Assembly: GCA_946480055.1 (NCBI GenBank) | Contig: CAMLID010000008.1 | Location: 1-64,000 of the forward strand | DNA length: 64,000 nt | Source: an uncultured Lysobacter sp. | GTDB taxonomy: Bacteria > Pseudomonadota > Gammaproteobacteria > Xanthomonadales > Xanthomonadaceae | Direction: 5' to 3' | In this document: positions 40,911 through 49,089 of the stretch, in pieces | How the letters are laid out: each line of letters starts with the position of its first letter | Numbering within the stretch: position 1 is the stretch's first letter | Position numbers and translations under genes: made by a program | The notes under the pieces: model-generated | The model's input: the letters and a program-made list of their open reading frames with translations, nothing else | What the model was told of the DNA's origin: nothing | Databases searched by the model: none

Positions 40911-41304
40911 CCATGACCTTCCTTGACTTACAAGCATCCCCTGCCGACCTGATCCTGTCGGCACCTCATTGGCATCCTGCACGCGTCGCTTCGGAGATGC
41001 TCTTGCACGCGAACCATGTTCGCGATCATCCTTGGCGTTCCATCCGTGGCGCCCCCTGTACGTATCCTATCCACATAACGGGTTCGGGGTGCGAAAGCGG
41101 ACCACATCGGTGGCCGGGCCGTCCAGTGCCTAGCCGGGGAAGCCGGTGTGGGGGGTGCGTTATCCGGTCGTGGGACGGCCGGTTGGAAGCCCAAAACGAG
41201 TATTAGGGGTTTCAGGAGCAGCAGTCAGCAGGGAGGGGACACATGGATCGACCGTTCTCGCAGCACCGCAAAACCCCCCTGGGCGCAGCGCCGGTGGGGC
41301 CGTG
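40911..41304. promoter_or_regulatory. Divergent intergenic region between NRPS and glycoconjugate operons
   Basis: 394 bases without a convincing gene. They must hold the promoters of both the NRPS operon (minus) and the aldolase-led operon (plus). A hairpin TGCCGAC/GTCGGCA (40942-40963) would lie in the NRPS leader. A perfect dyad CGCGAAC-CAT-GTTCGCG (41008-41024) is a candidate operator about 100 bases before the NRPS start. I could not pick a convincing -35/-10 pair on either strand. Confidence 0.45.
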
Positions 41305-42339
41305 ATGAACCGCGCAACCGCCGCTCTCGACGCGCTGAATGCGCTGTCGGCGCGCATCGGCGCCGACCCGCTATTGGTGCAGGGCGGGGGCGGTAACACG
41401 TCCGTCAAACTCGACGGAACCTTATGGGTCAAGGCCTCCGGCACCTGGCTCGCGCAGGCGCGCGAGCGCGACATCTTCGTGCCGCTGCCGTTGGACGAAG
41501 TGCGCGCGGCGCTGCGTCACGCCGACGGCGAAACGCGATTGGCGCGACTGGGCGACCCGCAGGCCCTGCGGCCTTCGATCGAAACCTCGCTGCATGCGCT
41601 GCTGCCGCACCCGGTGGTCGCGCATGTGCATTCGGTGAACACCATCGCCTGGGCGGTGCGCGCGGACGCGCGCGAGCGCCTGTCGGCCCTGTTGAAGGAC
41701 CTGAACTGGGCCTGGGTGCCGTACCGGCGCCCCGGTTATCCGCTCACGCAAGCGGTGCAGGACGTGTTGGCCGAACGCGAAGCCGACGTTCTGGTGCTGG
41801 CCAACCACGGCCTGGTCGTCGGCGCCGACGATTGCGCCGCCGCCGATGCCTTGTTGGGCGAAGTCGAGCGCCGCCTGGGCCTGCCCGCGCGCGTGCCGAT
41901 GGCCGGCGATCCGGGGCGGCTGCACGCGGTCAACGACCTGAATTGGGAGCTGCCCAGCGACGCCGGCGTACACGCCCTGGCCACCGATGCGATCGCGATG
42001 ACGATCGCGCGCGACGGCGCGTTGTATCCGGATCACGCGGTGTTCCTGGGCGCGCGGGCGGCGGTACTGCAGGACATGGACGCCTTGTCCGACGCGGTTG
42101 CGCGCGCCACCGCGACCGGCGGCGTCGCACCCGCGTTCGCGCTGCTGCCGGGCGCCGGCGTGCTGGTCGCACCGGGCCTGTCGGCCGGCGCGCAGGCGAT
42201 GCTGCTGTGCCTGGCCCTGGTCGCGCTGCGCCTGAGCGGCGACGAATCCCTGGTCTACCTCGGCGATGAGGATGTCGCCGCCTTGGTGGATTGGGAAGCC
42301 GAAGCCTATCGCCGCGCCTTGTCGCGGCCCGGGCACTGA
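41305..42339 (+). CDS. Class II aldolase/epimerase-like protein
   Basis: A 344-residue protein. The N-terminal half carries the class II (zinc) aldolase signature: GGGGNTSVK, catalytic-type Glu in PSIETSLHAL, zinc His pair in AHVHSVNT and a third His in LANHGLVV. The C-terminal about 130 residues are Ala/Leu-rich and less distinctive. Relatives include fuculose- and rhamnulose-1-phosphate aldolases. It heads the plus-strand operon, so I infer formation or cleavage of a sugar-phosphate precursor. A longer frame from 41146 lacks a credible start; GGTGGGG precedes ATG 41305. Confidence 0.82.
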   Translation: MNRATAALDALNALSARIGADPLLVQGGGGNTSVKLDGTLWVKASGTWLAQARERDIFVPLPLDEVRAALRHADGETRLARLGDPQALRPSIETSLHALLPHPVVAHVHSVNTIAWAVRADARERLSALLKDLNWAWVPYRRPGYPLTQAVQDVLAEREADVLVLANHGLVVGADDCAAADALLGEVERRLGLPARVPMAGDPGRLHAVNDLNWELPSDAGVHALATDAIAMTIARDGALYPDHAVFLGARAAVLQDMDALSDAVARATATGGVAPAFALLPGAGVLVAPGLSAGAQAMLLCLALVALRLSGDESLVYLGDEDVAALVDWEAEAYRRALSRPGH

Positions 42340-42377
42340 ACCCCCTCACGACCCGCACGACGCCACGGAAGGAAGCC

Positions 42378-44036
42378 ATGCAGATCGTCGTACCCATGTC
42401 AGGTTTCGGAGAGCGCTTCCGCCGCGCGGGTTACCGCGTGCCCAAGCCGCTGATCGAAGTCGACGGCAAGCCGATCATCGCCCACGTGGTCGACCTGTTT
42501 CCGGGCGAGACCGACTTCGTGTTCGTGTGCAATCGCGATCACCTCGATCGCGCCGAATACCGCATGGCCGAGCAGCTGGCGCAGATCTGCCCGACCGGGC
42601 GCGTGCTCGGGATCGCGCCGCACAAGCTCGGACCGGTGCACGCGGTGCTGCAGGCGATGGAATTGCTGGATCCCGACGCGCCGACCATCGTCAACTACTG
42701 TGACTTCGCCTGCGGCTGGGATTACCGCGACTTCCGCGCCTTCGCGCTGGACAGCGGCTGCGACGGCGCGATCCCCTGCTACACCGGTTTCCATCCGCAC
42801 ATGATGGGCTCGACCAACTACGCCTACGTGCGCAGCGACGGCGCGCGCGTGCTCGACATTCAGGAAAAGCAGCCCTACACCGACCAGCCCACGCGCGAGT
42901 ACGCGTCCAGCGGCACCTACTACTTCAAGTCCGGCGCGCTGCTGCGCGACGCGTTCGAACGCACCATGGCGCGCCCGGACCTCAGCGTCGCCGGCGAGCA
43001 CTACGTCAGCCTGGCCTACAAGCCGCTGCTGGAAGACGGCCGCTGCGTCGCGGTGTACGAGCTCAACCACTTCATGCAATGGGGCACGCCGCAGGACCTG
43101 GCGGAGTATCGCTACTGGTCCGATGCGTTCCGGCGCCTGGCCGAACCCGCGCGCACCCAGCCGCCGCCGCGCCAACGCGGCGCGGTGATGGTGCCGATGG
43201 CCGGCCTGGGCTCGCGTTTCGCCAACGAGGGCTATAACGAGCCGAAACCTCTGATTCCAGTGTCGGGCGAGCCGATGGTGGTGCAGGCCGCGCGCGATCT
43301 GCCCGAGCCTTCGCGTCGCGTGTTCGTGCAACGCCGCGACCTGCCCGGCGGCGCGCACATCGCCGAGGCGCTGCGCCAACGCTTTCCCGGCTGCGCCCTG
43401 GTCGATCTGGAGCAGGTCACCGACGGCCAGGCGCGCACCTGCCTGCTCGGGCTGGACGGCCTCGACCCGACCCAGCCGCTGACCATCGGCGCCTGCGACA
43501 ACGGCGCGGTGTTCGATGCGCAGGCCCTATCGGCCCTGCTCGACGACGAAGCGGTCGACGTGATCGTCTGGGTCGCGCGCGGCTATCCCGGCGCTGCGCG
43601 CCGGCCCACCCATTACGGCTGGGTCGACGAGGTCGATGGGCGGGTGCTGTCGGTCTCGGTCAAGCAGCCCTTGTCGAACCCGGCCCACGATCCGATCGTG
43701 CTGGGCAGCTTCACCTTCCGCCGCGCCGCCGATTTCGCCGCCGCGGCCGACGCGATGATCGCGCGCGACGGCCGCGTCAACGGCGAGTTCTACGTCGACA
43801 GCTGCATCAACGACGCCGTCGCCGCCGGCCTGAACTGCCGCATCTTCGAGGTCGCCCACTACCTGTGCTGGGGCACGCCCGACGACCTGCGCACCTTCGA
43901 GTACTGGCAGTCGTGCTTCCACAAGTGGGACGCGCACCCGTACCGGATCGAGCACGACCCGCGCGTGCCCGCACCCGCGCGCCCGGCCCTGGTCGAGCGC
44001 TACCGCATGCGCGAGCCGGAGCGCTTCCGATGCTGA
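42378..44036 (+). CDS. Tandem-domain sugar nucleotidyltransferase
   Basis: A 552-residue protein made of two homologous nucleotidyltransferase halves. Each begins with the nucleotide-binding motif: VVPMSGFGERFRRAGYRVPK (about residues 4-23) and VMVPMAGLGSRFANEGYNEPK (about 269). Each ends with an HF/HYL-x-WGTP-DL segment followed by F/YxYW. The second half has diverged. Such enzymes activate sugar-1-phosphates as NDP-sugars. The second copy may be a second activity, or a regulatory or dimer-like domain. GGAAGGAAG precedes the ATG. Confidence 0.85.
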   Translation: MQIVVPMSGFGERFRRAGYRVPKPLIEVDGKPIIAHVVDLFPGETDFVFVCNRDHLDRAEYRMAEQLAQICPTGRVLGIAPHKLGPVHAVLQAMELLDPDAPTIVNYCDFACGWDYRDFRAFALDSGCDGAIPCYTGFHPHMMGSTNYAYVRSDGARVLDIQEKQPYTDQPTREYASSGTYYFKSGALLRDAFERTMARPDLSVAGEHYVSLAYKPLLEDGRCVAVYELNHFMQWGTPQDLAEYRYWSDAFRRLAEPARTQPPPRQRGAVMVPMAGLGSRFANEGYNEPKPLIPVSGEPMVVQAARDLPEPSRRVFVQRRDLPGGAHIAEALRQRFPGCALVDLEQVTDGQARTCLLGLDGLDPTQPLTIGACDNGAVFDAQALSALLDDEAVDVIVWVARGYPGAARRPTHYGWVDEVDGRVLSVSVKQPLSNPAHDPIVLGSFTFRRAADFAAAADAMIARDGRVNGEFYVDSCINDAVAAGLNCRIFEVAHYLCWGTPDDLRTFEYWQSCFHKWDAHPYRIEHDPRVPAPARPALVERYRMREPERFRC

Positions 44037-44075
44037 GCCCCATCCCGCCGTCCGCACCCGCCAGAGAGCCGTCCC

Positions 44076-44882
44076 ATGGTCCTGCCTAGCACCTACTTTC
44101 CCACGCACGAAGAAAACCGCTTCACACGCGAGGGTGAAGTCGGGATGGCGCGCGAGTTCTTCCTCAAGCACCGCCCTCGCAACCTCGAATTCCTGCTGCA
44201 CAAGCGCTACGACTGGATGAACGCCTACCTCAAGCCGGGCCAGCGCGTGGTCGAGTTCGGCGCCGGCTCGGGCTTCAGCAAGGAATTCATCCGCCACGAC
44301 AACTTCCGCATCACCGACGTCGAAGCGCGGCCCTGGATCGACGATGTCGCCGATGCGATGGACCCGCCCTACCCGGATGGGTCGATCGACGTGGCGGTGT
44401 TCAGCCACATGATCCACCACCTGCCCAACCCGGTGCGCTTCTTCGAGGTCATGCAGCGCAAGCTCGCGCCGGGCGGGCTGATCCTGATCCAGGACCTCAA
44501 CACCTGCTTCCTGCTGCGCCTGGCGCTGCGCGCGATGCGCCACGAGGGCTGGTCCTACGACATCGACGTGTTCGACGACACCGTGGTCGCCAACGACCCG
44601 CGCGACCCCTGGTCGGCCAACTGCGCGATTCCGCTGCTGCTGTTCCGCGACGAGGCGGCCTTCAAGCGTCGCCTGCCCGGCCTGGCGATCGAGCGCAACG
44701 AACTCAACGAATGCTTCGTGTTCCTGGTGTCCGGCGGCGTGGTGGTGCAGGCCAAGACGGTCGAACTGCCGCGCTTCCTGCTCAAGCTGATCGATGCCAC
44801 CGACCGCGCCCTGGTCAAGCTGCTGCCCTCGGTGTTCGCGATGGGGCGCTCGGTGGTGCTGAGGAAGATCGAAACGCCGTGA
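44076..44882 (+). CDS. Class I SAM-dependent methyltransferase
   Basis: A 268-residue protein with motif I VVEFGAGSGFSKEF (about residues 58-71), an acidic residue after it in ITDVEARPW, and the motif around VAVFSHMIHHLPNPVRFF. The pattern fits UbiE-like small-molecule methyltransferases. The C-terminal half has hydrophobic stretches and may bind membrane or lipid. The GT2 start codon (GTG) overlaps its stop. Confidence 0.85.
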   Translation: MVLPSTYFPTHEENRFTREGEVGMAREFFLKHRPRNLEFLLHKRYDWMNAYLKPGQRVVEFGAGSGFSKEFIRHDNFRITDVEARPWIDDVADAMDPPYPDGSIDVAVFSHMIHHLPNPVRFFEVMQRKLAPGGLILIQDLNTCFLLRLALRAMRHEGWSYDIDVFDDTVVANDPRDPWSANCAIPLLLFRDEAAFKRRLPGLAIERNELNECFVFLVSGGVVVQAKTVELPRFLLKLIDATDRALVKLLPSVFAMGRSVVLRKIETP

Positions 44883-45598
44883 GCACGTCCCTGCGCCTGT
44901 CCCTGGTGATCCCCTGCTACAACGAAGCCCGCAACCTGCCGTTGCTGGTGGCGCGCCTGCGCGAGACCTTCGTGCGCGAGGACGTGGAAGCGATCCTGGT
45001 CGACAACGGTTCGACCGACGACAGCCCGGCCGTGCTGGCTGCGTTGCTGGACGGCGTCGCCGGCATCCGCAGCCTGCGTGTGGAGCGCAATCAGGGCTAC
45101 GGCCACGGCATCCTCGCCGGCCTGCGCGCGGCGCGCGGCCTGATCGTGGGCTGGACCCACGCCGACATGCAGACCGATCCGGCCGATGCCTTGACCGGGC
45201 TGGAACTGTTCGACGGCATCGATCCGCAGACTGTGTTCGTCAAAGGCCGCCGCCACGGCCGGCCCGCGGCCGATGTCGCCTTCACCGTCGGCATGTCGCT
45301 GTTCGAAACCGTTCTGCTGCGGCGCGCGCTGTGGGACATCAACGCCCAGCCGACGCTGTTCCCACGCGCCTTCTTCGAACGCTGGCAGGCGCCGCCGCAG
45401 GATTTTTCGCTGGACCTGTACGCCTACTACCAGGCGCGCCGCAGCGGGCTGCTGGTGCGGCGCTTCCCGGTGCGCTTCGGCGAACGCGCCCACGGCAGCT
45501 CGCACTGGAACGTGAACTGGCGGGCCAAGGCCCGCTTCATCCGCCGCACCGTGGGTTTCAGCCTGCGCCTGCGCAAAGACCTCTCGCACCCCGCATGA
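44879..45598 (+). CDS. Family 2 glycosyltransferase (GT-A)
   Basis: A 239-residue protein from a GTG start overlapping the previous stop. SLVIPCYNEARNLPLL, ILVDNGSTDDSP and the metal-binding-like HADMQTDP are typical of DPM/GT2 enzymes that move sugar from NDP-sugar to polyprenyl phosphate. Size matches soluble DPM-type enzymes; no transmembrane segments. It may load the polyprenyl donor used by the GT-C proteins at 46179 and 49086 (inference). Confidence 0.87.
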   Translation: MSTSLRLSLVIPCYNEARNLPLLVARLRETFVREDVEAILVDNGSTDDSPAVLAALLDGVAGIRSLRVERNQGYGHGILAGLRAARGLIVGWTHADMQTDPADALTGLELFDGIDPQTVFVKGRRHGRPAADVAFTVGMSLFETVLLRRALWDINAQPTLFPRAFFERWQAPPQDFSLDLYAYYQARRSGLLVRRFPVRFGERAHGSSHWNVNWRAKARFIRRTVGFSLRLRKDLSHPA

Positions 45599-46182
45599 TC
45601 ATCGTCCGCCACCGCCGCAACACCCGCGAACAGCTGCGCGAGACCTCGCCCGAGTATGGGATCGAACTCGATCTGCGCAGCCGCGGCGACGCCATCATCG
45701 TCCACCACGACGCCTTCGCCGACGGCGAGGACTTCGAGGACTGGCTGCGCGACTACCGCCATCGCCTGCTGATCCTCAACGTCAAGGAAGAGGGCCTGGA
45801 GGACCGGCTGATCGCGCTGATGCGGGCGCACGGCATCGAGGACTGGTTCTTCCTCGACCAGTCGTTCCCGTTCCTGGTGCGCACCGCCGCGCGCGGCGAA
45901 TCGCGTTGCGCGGTGCGGGTGTCCGAGTACGAATCGATCGATACCGCATTGGCCCTGGCCGGCAAGGTCGACTGGATCTGGGTCGATTGCTTCACCCGCT
46001 TTCCGCTCGACGGCGCCCAGGCCCAGCGCCTGCGCGAGGCCGGTTTCCGCCTGTGCCTGGTCTCGCCCGAACTGCAGGGCCGCGACGCCGCCGAGGGCAT
46101 CGCCGCGATGCGCTCCCTGCTCGAACGCGAAGGCATCACGGTCGATGCGGTCTGCACCAAGGAGACCGCGCTTTGGCAATGA
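45595..46182 (+). CDS. GDPD/PI-PLC-like phosphodiesterase domain protein
   Basis: A 195-residue protein, short for a glycerophosphodiester phosphodiesterase, but with the core pattern: RHRRNT near the N-terminus, GIELDLR (ExD), VHHD and the strand LLILNVKEEG. No signal peptide is seen. Members of this fold can hydrolyse or make sugar- or glycerol-phosphodiesters. ATGA overlaps on both sides tie it tightly to the GT2 and the GT-C/kinase fusion. Activity on a glycan phosphodiester is a guess. Confidence 0.68.
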   Translation: MIIVRHRRNTREQLRETSPEYGIELDLRSRGDAIIVHHDAFADGEDFEDWLRDYRHRLLILNVKEEGLEDRLIALMRAHGIEDWFFLDQSFPFLVRTAARGESRCAVRVSEYESIDTALALAGKVDWIWVDCFTRFPLDGAQAQRLREAGFRLCLVSPELQGRDAAEGIAAMRSLLEREGITVDAVCTKETALWQ

Positions 46183-48275
46183 GGATCGCGCGACTGTGGC
46201 AGGACCCGATGCTGCGGACTTTCGAGTTCCGCGCCGGCTTGCTGCTGCGCCTGCTGCTGATCGTGCTGCTGGTGCCGACGATCCAGCAGCGCTGGTTCGT
46301 GCCCTTCCTCGATCACGCCATCGCCCATCCCAGCCTGGACCCGTGGTCGAGCTTCCTCGCCGCCGGCGGCAGCCCGCTGGCCTATCCCTACGGGCCGGTG
46401 ATGCTGCTCGCGCACCTGCCCGGCACCTTGCTGGGCTGGCTCGCCGATGCCGCCAGCGGCAGCGCCTATTTCACCGGTGTGGGTTTCCGGCTCGGCCTGC
46501 TCGGCGCCGATCTGGCCAGCCTGCTGCTGTTGCGGCGCCTGCTGCCCAGCGACCGTCCGCGCCTGCTGCTGTGGCTGTACTGGTGGTCGCCGATCGTGCT
46601 GTTCGTGACCTATTGGAACGGCCAGACCGACATCGTCCCGATCGCCTTGCTGCTGCTGTCGCTGCTGCTGATCCGGCGCTACCGCCCGGCCGCCAGCGGC
46701 GCCGCGCTGGGGCTGGCTCTGGCGGCCAAGCTCAGCATGGCCCTGGCCGTGCCCTTCATCGGCATCTACCTGTGGCGCAACAAGCGGCTGCGCGCGATGC
46801 TGCCGCCGTTCGCGCTGACCTGCGCGGCGCTGGCGATGCTGCTGACCCTGCCCTGGCTGGCCTCGTCGGGTTTCGTCGCGATGGTGTTCGGCTCGCGCGA
46901 ATTCGGCCGCGTGTTCGATCTGGCCCTGCCGGTGGGCGAGGAGCTCAAGCTCTATCTCACCCCGACGCTGTACCTGCTCGCCGCCTACGCCGCCTGGCGC
47001 TTCCGCCGGATCAGTTTCGAACTGCTGATCGCCTGCACCGGGCTCTCGTTCTTCCTGGTCGTGCTGGGCACGCCAGCGCCGCCGGGCTGGTATCTGTGGC
47101 TGGTGCCGTTCCTGGTCGCGCACCAGTTGCAGGGCGACCGCAGCGCGCACGTGCTCGCCGGCGGCTTCTCGCTGCTGCTGATCGCGATGCACGTGTTCAT
47201 TTCCGCCGGCCCAACCGCGCCGCTGCTGGACTGGAACCCGGGGCCGGCGATCGGCGCCGTCGCCGCGCGCATCACTCCGCATGTGCACTCGCTGTGGATG
47301 ACCCTGGTGGTCGCGTCCGGCCTGGTGCTGATCGTGCAGATGCTGCGCGAACGCATCGGCCGCAACGACTACTACCGCATCGCCCAGAAGCCGCTGGCCG
47401 TGGGCATCGCCGGCGATTCCGGCTCCGGCAAGGACACCCTCAGCCGCGCCCTGGCCGGCGTGTTCGGCGATCACTCGGTGGTGCACGTGTCCGGCGACGA
47501 TTACCACATCTGGGACCGCTACGCGCCGATGTGGCAGGGCCTGACCCACCTCAATCCGCGCGCCAACGACCTGCAACGCTTCAACAACGACGTGCTCGCG
47601 CTGATCGACGGCAAGGCCATCGTCTGCCGCCGCTACGACCACGCCGCCGGCCGCTTCGAAAGTCCGACCCTGCTGGCCAAGAACGACATCATCATCGCCT
47701 CCGGCCTGCACGCACTGCACTTTCCGCGTCTGCGCCGGCGCTACGACGTCAGCGTGTTCCTGGACGTCGACGAGAACCTGCGCCGGGCCTGGAAGATCCA
47801 CCGCGACGTGCACCAGCGCGGCCACGACCTCAAGGCCGTGAACGGTTCGCTGGAACGGCGCGCGCCGGATTCGCAACGCTACATCCATCCGCAGAAAGCG
47901 GTCGCGAGCCTGGTGTTGCGCCTGCAGCCGGTGAACCCGCAGCAACTCGACAACGGCGTGGCGCCCGACCAGGTACGGCTGAAGCTGGTCGCGCTGATCC
48001 GCAACGGCACCTACCACGAGCGCGTGGCGCGGATCCTGATCGGCATCTGCGGCCTGCACCTGGACGTGCAGCTGTCGGAGGATTCCGGCGAAGTCGAAAT
48101 GAGCATCGAAGGCGATGTCGCCGCCGAAGACATCGCCCTGGCCGCGCGCACCCTGGTGCCGGGCCTGCAGGAAATGCTGGACGTCCGTCCTCAGTGGGAG
48201 GACGGCATGAGCGGGATCATGCAGTTGCTGATCCTGGTGCAAACCGAAGAAGCCCTGAAGAACCGCATCCAATGA
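46179..48275 (+). CDS. Fusion: GT-C-like membrane glycosyltransferase + uridine-kinase/PRK-like kinase
   Basis: A 698-residue protein. Residues about 1-390 are polytopic (roughly 9-10 helices) with GT-C character, including WNGQTDIVPIALLLLSLLL and a first loop with YPYGP. Residues about 405-698 are a P-loop kinase of the uridine-kinase/phosphoribulokinase family, with Walker A GDSGSGKD near 411, then SGDDYHIWDRY and RYDHAAGRF. The join is inside one uninterrupted frame with no internal ribosome site that I can see. The kinase half is expected in the cytoplasm. ATGA overlaps join it to both neighbours. Confidence 0.8.
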   Translation: MRIARLWQDPMLRTFEFRAGLLLRLLLIVLLVPTIQQRWFVPFLDHAIAHPSLDPWSSFLAAGGSPLAYPYGPVMLLAHLPGTLLGWLADAASGSAYFTGVGFRLGLLGADLASLLLLRRLLPSDRPRLLLWLYWWSPIVLFVTYWNGQTDIVPIALLLLSLLLIRRYRPAASGAALGLALAAKLSMALAVPFIGIYLWRNKRLRAMLPPFALTCAALAMLLTLPWLASSGFVAMVFGSREFGRVFDLALPVGEELKLYLTPTLYLLAAYAAWRFRRISFELLIACTGLSFFLVVLGTPAPPGWYLWLVPFLVAHQLQGDRSAHVLAGGFSLLLIAMHVFISAGPTAPLLDWNPGPAIGAVAARITPHVHSLWMTLVVASGLVLIVQMLRERIGRNDYYRIAQKPLAVGIAGDSGSGKDTLSRALAGVFGDHSVVHVSGDDYHIWDRYAPMWQGLTHLNPRANDLQRFNNDVLALIDGKAIVCRRYDHAAGRFESPTLLAKNDIIIASGLHALHFPRLRRRYDVSVFLDVDENLRRAWKIHRDVHQRGHDLKAVNGSLERRAPDSQRYIHPQKAVASLVLRLQPVNPQQLDNGVAPDQVRLKLVALIRNGTYHERVARILIGICGLHLDVQLSEDSGEVEMSIEGDVAAEDIALAARTLVPGLQEMLDVRPQWEDGMSGIMQLLILVQTEEALKNRIQ

Positions 48276-49036
48276 GCCTGAACTTCCACAACACGGACAC
48301 GGCCCTGCGCGCGCCGCAGGCGATCATCTTCGACACCGACAACACGCTCTACGCTTACGGTCATCCGCATGCCTGCGCGACCGCGGCGGCGGAGGAGAAA
48401 GCGGTGCGACTGCTCGGCTGCGAGGTCGGCGACGTACGCCAGGCCTTTTCGCAGGCGCGCCAGGAGGTCAAGCGACGCCTGGGGCGCACCGCCAGTTCGC
48501 ACAGCCGGTTGCTGTATTTCCAGCGCGGGATCGAGCTGCTGGGGCGCAAGACCCAGCTGGTCATCACCCTGGACCTGGAACAGACCTACTGGCGCACCTT
48601 CCTCTCGCACTGCGAACTGTTCCCCGGCGTACGCGAGTTTTTGATGGCGCTGCGCAGCCGCGGCATCGGCACTGCGATCATCACCGACCTCACCTCGCAG
48701 ATCCAATTCCGCAAGATCATCTACTTCGGCCTGGACGACTGCTTCGACTACGTGGTCACCTCCGAAGAGGCCGGCGCCGACAAGCCGCAGGAAGCGCCGT
48801 TCCAGCTGGCGATCGACAAGCTCGGGATCGAACCGGCCCGGATCTGGATGATCGGCGACGACCCGGCCAGCGACATCGCCGGCGCGCGCCGCTTCGGTAT
48901 CACCACCCTGTTGCGGGTCGACCGCGCGCACAACGGCAACGGCCGCGAAGCAGCGCCGGACCTGGTGTTCGACGACTTCCAGGAACTCAGCCGCTACCTG
49001 TTCTCGGGCAAGGTCGAAGGCTGGGGGCCGCAATGA
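48272..49036 (+). CDS. HAD-superfamily phosphatase
   Basis: A 254-residue haloacid dehalogenase-like hydrolase. Motif I is IIFDTDNTLY (nucleophile and acid Asp), motif II is in AIITDLT, the motif III Lys is in GADKPQ, and motif IV is IGDDPASDIAGA. It has a helical cap between I and II (about 30-110). Full length for subfamily I. It may dephosphorylate a sugar-phosphate intermediate of this operon. Confidence 0.88.
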   Translation: MSLNFHNTDTALRAPQAIIFDTDNTLYAYGHPHACATAAAEEKAVRLLGCEVGDVRQAFSQARQEVKRRLGRTASSHSRLLYFQRGIELLGRKTQLVITLDLEQTYWRTFLSHCELFPGVREFLMALRSRGIGTAIITDLTSQIQFRKIIYFGLDDCFDYVVTSEEAGADKPQEAPFQLAIDKLGIEPARIWMIGDDPASDIAGARRFGITTLLRVDRAHNGNGREAAPDLVFDDFQELSRYLFSGKVEGWGPQ

Positions 49037-49089
49037 GCGCGCTGCCTCGTCGTTCGATCCACGCCCTCACACGGAGTTGCATGCCATGA
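49033..49089 (+). CDS. 18-codon bridging mini-ORF
   Basis: ATG 49033 overlaps the HAD stop (ATGA), and its own TGA at 49087-49089 overlaps the ATG of the next gene (ATGA). The peptide would be MSALPRRSIHALTRSCMP. It has no family character. It may act only to carry ribosomes across the gap for translational coupling, or it may be chance. Confidence 0.35.
   Translation: MSALPRRSIHALTRSCMP

Noticed and set aside
41146..41304. Longer N-terminus for the class II aldolase
   Set aside because: The extra residues have no family character and cover the divergent promoter region.
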